DNA of 21,354 nt from an uncultured delta proteobacterium (lineage in GTDB: Bacteria > Desulfobacterota > Syntrophorhabdia > Syntrophorhabdales > Syntrophorhabdaceae). Below are positions 1 through 6,099 of the stretch, piece after piece. Numbering within the stretch: position 1 is the stretch's first letter; every line of letters starts with the position of its first letter. Location of the stretch: contig CAIQJW010000068.1 in NCBI GenBank assembly GCA_903872255.1, positions 1-21,354 of the forward strand. The letters run 5' to 3'. Made by a program: the position numbers and the translations under genes. The notes under the pieces were generated by a model. It was not told the DNA's origin. It worked only from the letters and a program-made list of their open reading frames with translations, and did no database searches.

Positions 1-81
1 AGGATGCCGAAACCGATGGTACTCCCTGATGCCGTTTGGATCAACAAACCGTCACCGGCAAGCGATGGAGTAATACACTAA
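1..81 (+). CDS. Possible 3' end of an upstream gene (partial)
   Basis: Frame 1 is open from the first base to a TAA at 79-81, giving about 26 residues ending SPASDGVIH. It could be the tail of a gene that begins outside the window. Frame 2 is also open, to a TAA at 71-73, so the reading frame is not certain. The porin promoter starts about 30 bases downstream, which fits a gene end here. No family is recognisable from so short a piece. Confidence 0.35.
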   Translation, partial: RMPKPMVLPDAVWINKPSPASDGVIH

Positions 82-108
82 ATGTTTGAAAAAAGTGTCT
101 CATTTTCA

Positions 109-137
109 TTGACACGTTCCGTCCATTATGATATATT
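109..137 (+). promoter_or_regulatory. Sigma-70-type promoter of the porin gene
   Basis: A perfect -35 box TTGACA lies at 109-114. After a 17-base spacer comes a -10 box TATATT at 132-137. The predicted start near 144 leaves an A/T-rich leader of about 75 bases before the porin ATG, with AAGGAGGT at 203-210 as a strong ribosome binding site. A near-consensus promoter plus a strong Shine-Dalgarno suggests high expression, as is usual for porins. Confidence 0.75.
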
Positions 138-219
138 GTCGATTATTAACGCTTATTAATCTTTAATAGAACCAAATGTCACTAATTATAGATTATTTAA
201 CCAAGGAGGTATCTAAATA

Positions 220-1527
220 ATGAGGAAGTTGCTGTTATGTATCTTTGTTCTCTGTCTTATGCTTCCCGTTCTTGCGGATGCTGGCAGCGTATCAAGCAGA
301 TACGATGTCACTTTTGGTGGTTTCGTAAAATATGATGTAGGGTATTCTACGCAAAACAACCATGCAGACGCGACTTCCGCAGCGCGCGGCAGTTCGGCCA
401 GTCGATCTATTCTGGCCGATGAATACGGGAATACCTTTGCGACCGCCGGAGAGACCCGTTTCAATTTCCTCGTAAAAGGTCCTGAATTGTGGGGAGCAAA
501 AACCTCTGCCTTTATCGAAGGAGAGTTCAGGGGAGTCACAACAGGCAATTCATACGGTGCATTCCAACTGCGGCATGCCTTCATGACATTAAACTGGGAT
601 TCAGCCGAAATAATGATAGGACAGAACTGGCAGCAGTGGGGCATGCCCTATTATGGTACATGGATCGGCACGAGCAACTTTAGTCAGTATTTGCGCGGTA
701 TCCGGACACCCCAGATTGCATTTCGCTATTTTTTCACAAAAGAATTCAACGCCATGCTTGGAATCACGTCTGCTACCGATTGGTCCGGGAACGGTGTGGC
801 TCCCTACGTGCGCCAGTATAATGATGATTATGCCAGAAGCTCGTGGCCCGGTCTCCAGGGTGAGATCGCTTTCTGGTCCGACCGCTGCGGCAAGATCGGC
901 TCCAATAATTTGAAATTCGGATTGGGCGGATATTTTGGCAGGGAATCAAAGGGCTATACTGCTAACGGAACTTATAAAGACAGTACGGTCGACGCCTGGA
1001 TCACCGCATTCAGGTACAGCGTGCCGATCATTCCCGAGAAACAGGGCAATAAGGCAATGGCCCTTCTCCTCAGTGGCAACTTCTTCTACGGACAGAACGT
1101 TTCAGGGAACAGCTGGATGGGCCAGACGGGAGGTACCAGTCAGGGCTCGTATTTCAGGCCGGATGGAACCATGGCAGCGGCGCCTACGGTCTTCGGGCTT
1201 TTCGCACAGGGATCTTTCTGGTTTACCAATACCCTTTCAGTCAATGGTCTTTACGGTTACCTGAAATATAATTTCAGCAACTGGGCACGCGGAGGCGCCT
1301 CTAGCGACGCAGACGCTGTAACCGCACGCAACAAGATCAACATGATGCAGAGTTACGCGATCAACATGCTCTGGGATGCAAACCAGGCGATCCGGTTCGG
1401 CATTGAATGGATGAGAATATTCAACACTTTCAACGGCAATGGCACGGGCGGCGGTGTCGGAGCTGGTAATGCCGAAAGGTCCGGGCAGCTCGATCAGTAC
1501 AGATTCGCAGCGTGGTATTTCTTTTAA
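220..1527 (+). CDS. Outer-membrane porin-like beta-barrel protein
   Basis: The 435-residue product begins with a clear signal peptide: charged MRK, a hydrophobic stretch to about residue 18, and a cleavage-like ADA/G around 20-22. The mature part is rich in aromatic and Gly residues with alternating polar/hydrophobic strands, such as FGGFVKYDVGYSTQ near the start. It ends in RFAAWYFF, and a terminal Phe is the usual barrel-insertion signal. Size and composition fit a porin or DcaP-like outer-membrane channel for small solutes, but the substrate cannot be read from the sequence. The ATG at 220 follows AAGGAGGT at 203-210. The gene stands alone between its own promoter and a terminator. Confidence 0.8.
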   Translation: MRKLLLCIFVLCLMLPVLADAGSVSSRYDVTFGGFVKYDVGYSTQNNHADATSAARGSSASRSILADEYGNTFATAGETRFNFLVKGPELWGAKTSAFIEGEFRGVTTGNSYGAFQLRHAFMTLNWDSAEIMIGQNWQQWGMPYYGTWIGTSNFSQYLRGIRTPQIAFRYFFTKEFNAMLGITSATDWSGNGVAPYVRQYNDDYARSSWPGLQGEIAFWSDRCGKIGSNNLKFGLGGYFGRESKGYTANGTYKDSTVDAWITAFRYSVPIIPEKQGNKAMALLLSGNFFYGQNVSGNSWMGQTGGTSQGSYFRPDGTMAAAPTVFGLFAQGSFWFTNTLSVNGLYGYLKYNFSNWARGGASSDADAVTARNKINMMQSYAINMLWDANQAIRFGIEWMRIFNTFNGNGTGGGVGAGNAERSGQLDQYRFAAWYFF

Positions 1528-1558
1528 GAAAAGCGCGGTTTGATACGGGTACACAAAA

Positions 1559-1583
1559 AGGGACCGTTTCGGTCTCTTTTTTA
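1559..1583 (+). terminator. Rho-independent terminator after the porin gene
   Basis: AGGGACCG (1559-1566) pairs with CGGTCTCT (1570-1577) through a TTT loop, giving 8 pairs with one G-U, and is followed by a run of T to 1582. It lies 32 bases after the porin stop and separates it from the next group. Confidence 0.8.
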
Positions 1584-1606
1584 TTCCAGAAAACAAAACA
1601 TTTACC

Positions 1607-1621
1607 AGGAGGTATTCGCTG
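1607..1621 (+). promoter_or_regulatory. Ribosome binding site placing a CTG start
   Basis: AGGAGGT at 1607-1613 is followed after 5 bases by CTG at 1619-1621. The reading frame downstream at once encodes the conserved KVYVGFDDTD segment, so this site decides the start of the DDTD protein. Confidence 0.65.
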
Positions 1622-2344
1622 AAAGTATACGTTGGTTTTGACGATACAGACACGATCGATGCCGACCGGGGGACCGGCAAACTGGTACGCTGGTTCGAAG
1701 GGGAACTTCCCGATGGATGCCGGATGTGGGGCGTCGTGCGGCAGCAGCTGCTCGTAGATCCGGCCATCCCCTACACGTCACATAATAGTTCGGCATGCGC
1801 CGTCGTGGAATGCACGGGTCAGAGCGTTCTTCCCCTCATCATTGAGAATGCCGTCCGGCATATCGAAAAATATGCCCTGCCAGGCAGTGATCCGGGCCTG
1901 TGCATTGTATCTGAAGACAGCGATGCCATGCCGGAACTCACCCGTTTTGGCCTTGATTGCACACGCAGGATCATGACCCAGAAAGAGGCAATGAAAGCGG
2001 CTCAAAGAGCATACCTGTCAGGTCACGGCGGGACATCGGACGGCATAATCGGCGCAGCTGCAGCAGTAGGATTGACGGCCAATGGATGGAGTGGTAGACT
2101 TATCGGGTATAACGGCCTGAGGGATTTCCCGGGGATAGTGACAGTGAAGGATCTGGCAGATTCCGGGATAATGGTCGTTTCTATCGACAGGGATGCGAGA
2201 GTACCCGCTCCGGACGACACCATAGATACATCAGGCTGGCTAAGGCCAAGACTGCTTGGGGGTAATGCCGTATTGCCCGTTATGGAAAAAGGGCCGCATC
2301 ACTGGGTATCACTTGGCAAAAAGCGAAACAGCACCAGGAAATAA
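1619..2344 (+). CDS. DDTD-motif protein related to TiaS (tRNA-Ile2 agmatinylcytidine synthetase family)
   Basis: The 241-residue product starts M-KVYVGFDDTDTIDADRGTG. The DDT[DS] motif close to the N terminus is the signature of the TiaS family, which modifies C34 of archaeal tRNA-Ile2 with agmatine. A second family-like segment, HGGTSDGIIGAAAAVGL, lies around residues 139-155. The protein is much shorter than archaeal TiaS and lacks its C-terminal RNA-binding domains, so the tRNA reaction is not established here. Start choice: the frame has no ATG before 1724, which would remove the DDTD motif. A perfect AGGAGGT at 1607-1613 sits 5 bases before a CTG at 1619 that opens exactly at the expected N terminus. 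It heads a plus-strand group with the two following genes. Confidence 0.7.
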   Translation: MKVYVGFDDTDTIDADRGTGKLVRWFEGELPDGCRMWGVVRQQLLVDPAIPYTSHNSSACAVVECTGQSVLPLIIENAVRHIEKYALPGSDPGLCIVSEDSDAMPELTRFGLDCTRRIMTQKEAMKAAQRAYLSGHGGTSDGIIGAAAAVGLTANGWSGRLIGYNGLRDFPGIVTVKDLADSGIMVVSIDRDARVPAPDDTIDTSGWLRPRLLGGNAVLPVMEKGPHHWVSLGKKRNSTRK

Positions 2345-2355
2345 GGGGGCCGAAA

Positions 2356-2580
2356 ATGCCGGGAAAAATCTTTTATCGGGAGAGACAAAAAGCAGTTGAA
2401 GGAAAAAAGCAGCCGCGTTTTAAACTCGTTGCCGTTGCGGACACCAACCTTAAGGTCTACGGCAAGCACCTCAGGCGAAGCGAGCTTGAACAGATCGCAA
2501 CCGCTGTGGGTGCCGAGCTTATCCTGCTCACGCACGGCGATAAAAAGTTCAAGGACGACGAAGTAGAAATAAAGGAATGA
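2356..2580 (+). CDS. Small conserved-looking protein of unknown function, 74 aa
   Basis: I do not recognise the family. The 74-residue product has no signal peptide or membrane segment and is rich in Lys, Arg and Glu. The N-terminal part is basic (RERQKAVEGKKQPR). The rest alternates strand-like (FKLVAVADTNLKVY) and helix-like (RRSELEQIATAVG, AELILLTHG) segments, consistent with a small alpha/beta fold. It begins 11 bases after the preceding stop, downstream of AAGGGGG, and ends 46 bases before the molybdenum-storage-like gene, so co-transcription with both is likely. A role alongside the kinase-like protein is a guess from position only. Confidence 0.65.
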   Translation: MPGKIFYRERQKAVEGKKQPRFKLVAVADTNLKVYGKHLRRSELEQIATAVGAELILLTHGDKKFKDDEVEIKE

Positions 2581-2626
2581 TTATCAAGTTCGCAAGTATC
2601 GAAAAAAACGAAAGGCGGCCACACAG

Positions 2627-3457
2627 ATGACATTGATCCGTGAACGCGATGGAAAGCGTCTGCACATAAAAAGCAAACTCATGGGCGAGAGCCTTGTCAG
2701 CAGGTCATTCATCGATGAACTGTCCATCGCCCCTCAAAAGAGGCTTTTCCCCGATGTGAACATTCTCAAGATAGGGGGCCAGTCGATTTGCGACCGCGGC
2801 GCGAGGGCGCTTCCGGCAATTATCGAGGAGATCGCTGCAAACAAGAACGACCATAAAATGCTGATAACGACCGGCGGCGGTACAAGAAGTCGCCACATTT
2901 ATGCAATAGGCCTCGAACTTGGTATGCCGACCGGTGTCCTCGCCAAGTTCGGAAATTCAATTTCCGAGCAGAACGCCCTTCTCGTAAGCATGCTGCTCGC
3001 TCCTTTCGGCGGTATAAAGATAGGGCACGATGAGGTCGTCAAGCTCACCAGCTATTTCGTGCAGGGATGCATCCCGGTAATGCACGGCATGCCGCCCTAT
3101 GATTATTTTGCCATCCCTCCGGCAAAAGGGAGGATTCCCGCCCATCGCACCGACGTGGGTACGATCATCATGGCCGACCTGATCGGCGCCCGGAAGTGTA
3201 TTTTTATCAAGGATGAAAAGGGGTTGTACACCGGTGACCCGAAGAAGAACCCCGATGAAGGATTTATCCCCGAAATAGGAGCAAGGGCCCTGATAGAAAA
3301 GGACCAGGATGACCTCATCATAGAGCGCCCCTGCCTCGAGATCCTGCAAAACAGCGAGGTGCTGGAAAGCATTATCATTATCAACGGACTTGAGGCCGGC
3401 AACATCACGCGCGCCCTGAATGGCGACAGGATCGGCACCGTCATATATAAGGAATGA
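2627..3457 (+). CDS. Molybdenum-storage-protein-like amino-acid kinase family protein
   Basis: The 276-residue product aligns by eye along its whole length with the MosA/MosB subunits of the Azotobacter molybdenum storage protein, members of the amino-acid (UMP) kinase fold. Shared blocks are ILKIGGQSICDRG (46-58), a Gly-rich TTGGGTRSRH (81-90), MPPYDYF (155-161), RIPAHRTDVG (169-178), the nucleotide-binding FIKDEKGLYTGDP (193-205) and, near the end, INGLEAGNITRAL. In the known protein an alpha/beta hexamer stores polyoxomolybdate or tungstate clusters using ATP. Only one subunit gene is present here, so a homomer or another oxyanion role is possible. The ATG at 2627 follows AAAGGCGG. The gene ends 13 bases from a convergent gene. 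Confidence 0.75.
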   Translation: MTLIRERDGKRLHIKSKLMGESLVSRSFIDELSIAPQKRLFPDVNILKIGGQSICDRGARALPAIIEEIAANKNDHKMLITTGGGTRSRHIYAIGLELGMPTGVLAKFGNSISEQNALLVSMLLAPFGGIKIGHDEVVKLTSYFVQGCIPVMHGMPPYDYFAIPPAKGRIPAHRTDVGTIIMADLIGARKCIFIKDEKGLYTGDPKKNPDEGFIPEIGARALIEKDQDDLIIERPCLEILQNSEVLESIIIINGLEAGNITRALNGDRIGTVIYKE

Positions 3458-3470
3458 GCTGGAAGCGTTT

Positions 3471-4088
3471 CTAATTAACCTCAGGCAGGCTGAAGGCCAT
3501 CGAGAGAAACACCGTTACCATTTTCCCTATCGTCATATCGAGGTCGAGGCCGCCGAGGTCGATCGCCGGGTTGATCAGCAATTCATAGTGTATGAATATC
3601 ATCTGCGCGAATGACCTTTGCCACTCGATAACCGCGGCAGGTGCATGGGCGCCGAGCTCCTTCCAGTACTCAACCCCGATCTTTACAAACCCGGTCACGT
3701 TCTCATCGCCATAGGGAGCAAACAGCACTGTCCCTATTTTGCCCGACAACCTCGCAATGTCCATCGAATTGCCTTCTTCCTCGAGGCGCGGGATCACCGC
3801 GGTGAATAACCATATAGCGCAGACAAAAGTAAGCAGCCTGTCTTTCGGAAAAACCCCGTTCGTTTTATCAAGTTCCTGAACCGCCGCCAGCGGCGACAGG
3901 AGAAGGCACAGGGCATCGGCGATGACCGCCGTGTCTACCATGCTTTCCGGGGAATCCCCGCCATCGAGCGTGAACCCGTAGCCCAGTTCGATGGCCTCAA
4001 TATCGTGCTGGGCCTTAGTGACGAGTGCCCTGGTCAGTGGCTTATCGGCAAGGTCAAACTCCCTGACCCTATCCTTCCAGTCTTTCAT
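3471..4088 (-). CDS. Hypothetical cytoplasmic protein, 205 aa
   Basis: No family is recognised. The product has no signal peptide and starts with a charged segment, MKDWKDRVREFDLADKP. Long hydrophobic-amphipathic helices follow, for example around residues 74-105 and near the C terminus (MVTVFLSMAFSL), suggesting an all-helical protein, perhaps membrane-associated. The start is well supported: GGAGG lies 5 bases before the ATG at 4088. It is preceded by the terminator of the upstream minus-strand gene, so it probably has its own promoter in 4089-4153 or depends on read-through. The stop lies 13 bases from the stop of the convergent MosA/B-like gene. Confidence 0.65.
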   Translation of the reverse strand: MKDWKDRVREFDLADKPLTRALVTKAQHDIEAIELGYGFTLDGGDSPESMVDTAVIADALCLLLSPLAAVQELDKTNGVFPKDRLLTFVCAIWLFTAVIPRLEEEGNSMDIARLSGKIGTVLFAPYGDENVTGFVKIGVEYWKELGAHAPAAVIEWQRSFAQMIFIHYELLINPAIDLGGLDLDMTIGKMVTVFLSMAFSLPEVN

Positions 4089-4147
4089 ATATTCCTCCGG
4101 GCTTTGTGTGTGCGCCTGCGGGTCGTGTCAGATTTCCAGTTTCAGGC

Positions 4148-4178
4148 AAAAACAGGCCCCCGTTTTAAGCGGGGGCCT
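4148..4178 (-). terminator. Rho-independent terminator of the secreted-protein gene
   Basis: On the minus strand AGGCCCCCGC (4178-4169) folds back on GCGGGGGCCT-type sequence: plus-strand 4154-4162 pairs with 4170-4178 in a 9-bp GC-rich stem with a 7-base loop. It is followed on the minus strand by TGTTTTT. It lies 50 bases after the stop of the gene at 4227-5459. Confidence 0.8.
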
Positions 4179-4226
4179 TATTCATGAATTTTCTCGTAGC
4201 CTGATACTTGAAACTGGTCGTTTCGG

Positions 4227-5459
4227 TTAAAAACCCAAAATACCCTTGAGTACCCTGCCCGGCGTTACGCCTTCTTTTTTCTCCGGTGGTGCTTCACGTT
4301 CCGGCGCCGATTCCCGGCCCGGGCGCGAACCCCTCGCAGACGCCTCCATGAGCGGCAGCATTGACGTCGATTTCCGGCGCACCTTGACCGCCCATATCGG
4401 GTCTTTCGGTTTCTGCGGATACACGATATTCAATTCGTCCCCGTATGCAATGAACTGGATCATCGCACCCTGGGCATCTTTGAATATTCCCCGGGGGATG
4501 ACACACTGGGTTGTTGACGAAGGCATGACGACCTTATCCCTGACGAGCCGACGGACCTCTTCGTTTGAGAGGTAGTTCATGAGTGACCAGCCGGCTTCAC
4601 GCACATCGCTCGAACTCCAGATGATCATGGTCTCCGTATTGCGGTCATGCCCCATCGCGGTCGCAAAATATCCGGTTGCTGTCGGGATGGAATTCCACTG
4701 AAAAGTGAAGCCGTCGGCAGGATTTCCTTTCGTCGATGTGAACTCGACAGGCGCCATGAAATCGTGGCCGGGATCAATCGAAAAACGGATATCCGGCACA
4801 TAATTGCCGTGCACGAAATGGCCGCCGGCAAGCGAGCTGTTGGCCGGGACCTGTTTTCCATCTCTTTTGTTCGGCCAATCGGCATATGCCCATCCCGGGC
4901 GCGGGGAAAGACTCTGCTGCCCGACTGCATGCCTTCCCTGGAACATTTTTCCAAATTCGGCCGGGCTTGCCTTCTCCGTGTCGATAACGTAGGGCTGACC
5001 GGGCCTGACCGTTTCTGAGCAGCCCCAGTATATCACCATGCGCATCTTCGGTTTTTCGAATTTGTCGGGTCTTTCTCCAGGCCGTCCATCATGTGTCCGG
5101 CCAGTATCGGGTGTTACAAGCGGCAATGTCGGCCCCATATTCTGCACCGGGGGGATATCATGAGTAGCCTCGGGATTGGAAGGCAACCCCTTGGGAGAAT
5201 TAACTTCAAGACGAAGCCTTTTCCCCGATGAGCCGGTATCTCCTCCCATGCCAAGAAGACTCCCCATGCCGGGCATCGACCCGCCTGCGCCCGATGGCAT
5301 ACCCGGAAAACCGCTCTTTTCCGTCGACACGCTCATCCAGTACCAGGTCATCGGCGTCTTTTCCGCAGAATATACCTCGGGAACGGCAATTGTCATACAT
5401 ATGACGATAAAACAAAATAATACCAAGCAGCCGGAAAGAAACTTTATTTTCCCCACCAT
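4227..5459 (-). CDS. Secreted protein of unknown function with a Gly/Met-rich linker, about 410 aa
   Basis: The product begins MVGKIKF, then a hydrophobic stretch (LSGCLVLFCFIVICMTIAV) and a likely signal-peptidase site near VYSAEK, so it is exported. A low-complexity segment with repeated MPG/GMG units (GMPSGAGGSMPGMGSLLGMG) follows, then a 250-residue body rich in Trp, Tyr and Pro with beta-type character. The C-terminal tail is charged and Pro/Glu/Arg-rich and closes with GRVLKGILGF. I do not recognise a catalytic motif. Start choice: AGGAGG at 5472-5467 is only 1 base from the GTG at 5465 but 7 bases from the ATG at 5459, so the ATG is preferred. It seems monocistronic, with the terminator at 4148-4178. 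Confidence 0.7.
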   Translation of the reverse strand: MVGKIKFLSGCLVLFCFIVICMTIAVPEVYSAEKTPMTWYWMSVSTEKSGFPGMPSGAGGSMPGMGSLLGMGGDTGSSGKRLRLEVNSPKGLPSNPEATHDIPPVQNMGPTLPLVTPDTGRTHDGRPGERPDKFEKPKMRMVIYWGCSETVRPGQPYVIDTEKASPAEFGKMFQGRHAVGQQSLSPRPGWAYADWPNKRDGKQVPANSSLAGGHFVHGNYVPDIRFSIDPGHDFMAPVEFTSTKGNPADGFTFQWNSIPTATGYFATAMGHDRNTETMIIWSSSDVREAGWSLMNYLSNEEVRRLVRDKVVMPSSTTQCVIPRGIFKDAQGAMIQFIAYGDELNIVYPQKPKDPIWAVKVRRKSTSMLPLMEASARGSRPGRESAPEREAPPEKKEGVTPGRVLKGILGF

Positions 5460-5633
5460 CCCCACGCCTCCTATTTGATCGCTTAAATTGTGGAATTATC
5501 ACGATGCCCTGCATAGCGGGGCTTTAGTCAAAAGTGTATGACGAGATTATAAGGATGCATAAACCGTACTGTCAAGAAAATTGCAGATACTTCCGGCCAT
5601 TCGTCGATGATGAAGAAGTTTTAAGAATTTATA

Positions 5634-5660
5634 TTGCGTAAACCCGACTTGTGCTATAAT
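5634..5660 (+). promoter_or_regulatory. Candidate promoter of a small RNA
   Basis: A perfect -10 box TATAAT lies at 5655-5660. The best -35 match is TTGCGT at 5634-5639, 15 bases upstream, which is a short spacer. The predicted start is near 5667, about 30 bases before a terminator hairpin. Confidence 0.5.
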
Positions 5661-5666
5661 AGCAAC

Positions 5667-5747
5667 GTGGCCGGTATAACTTTTTCCGGACACCCTTAAG
5701 CCACCGGATTCAATCCCCCCCGACTGTTATTCCGGTGGCTCCTTTTT
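5667..5747 (+). ncRNA. Candidate small RNA, about 80 nt, two hairpins with a C-rich loop
   Basis: Between a TATAAT box and a terminator there is no ORF, only two hairpins. The first is GTGGCCGG (5667-5674) against CCGGACAC (5686-5693) with one G/A mismatch and a T-rich loop. The second is AGCCACCGGA (5699-5708) against TCCGGTGGCT (5731-5740), followed by CCTTTTT, and acts as terminator. Its 22-base loop contains seven consecutive C, a pattern seen in regulatory RNAs that pair with G-rich ribosome binding sites. The family is not recognised. Confidence 0.5.
5699..5747 (+). terminator. Terminator hairpin of the candidate small RNA
   Basis: A perfect 10-bp stem, 5699-5708 with 5731-5740, is followed by CCTTTTT. 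The loop is large (22 bases), so it may double as the target-binding loop. Confidence 0.6.
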
Positions 5748-5904
5748 GCCCAAAAAACAGTTCGAAGTTCAACGTTCAATGGTCCAAGCCAGGACAAACG
5801 AATATAGTTCAATGCCCATACTCGTCAATCCAGCTAAGAGGCTGTGTCGCAATTCGCCTAAGTCCGTCATCCCGGCTATTGCAGACGATAAGTTCCTAAT
5901 TTAG

Positions 5905-6099
5905 TTATCTGTCTAATGACATCGGAAATCGAATGGTGATCGCCCCGACAGGGCATTGGGTAACGCAAAAACCGCACTCCTCGCAAAGATCGGCGGCAAT
6001 GCACACCGCCTCATTATCAAGGGTTATGGCCCCCGGAGGGCAAATATCCGCACAATTCCCGCAAGCGGTGCATTTCTCTTTCTCAATGATAGGTATCAT
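5905..6099 (-). CDS. 2[4Fe-4S] ferredoxin-like protein
   Basis: The 64-residue product carries two classic CxxCxxCxxxC cluster motifs: C10/C13/C16/C20 (CTACGNCADICP) and C39/C42/C45/C49 (CEECGFCVTQCP). Spacing and size are those of small clostridial-type electron carriers that hold two [4Fe-4S] clusters. An extra Cys33 lies between them. Its ATG shares one base with the stop of the preceding oxidoreductase (TGATG), so the two are translationally coupled. The ferredoxin is therefore a likely electron partner of that enzyme. Confidence 0.9.
   Translation of the reverse strand: MIPIIEKEKCTACGNCADICPPGAITLDNEAVCIAADLCEECGFCVTQCPVGAITIRFPMSLDR

Larger units (their letters stand above)
5466..5904. 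other. Gene-free stretch between divergent/downstream minus-strand genes
   Basis: Apart from the candidate small RNA at 5634-5747, nothing convincing is visible. 5748-5904, downstream of the oxidoreductase/ferredoxin pair, holds no ORF or clear hairpin for the minus strand. 5475-5630 should contain the promoter of the secreted-protein gene, but no strong match stands out. Confidence 0.5.

Noticed and set aside
1724..2344. ATG at 1724 as start of the DDTD protein
   Set aside because: It would remove the conserved N-terminal strand and DDTD motif and has no ribosome binding site, unlike the CTG at 1619.
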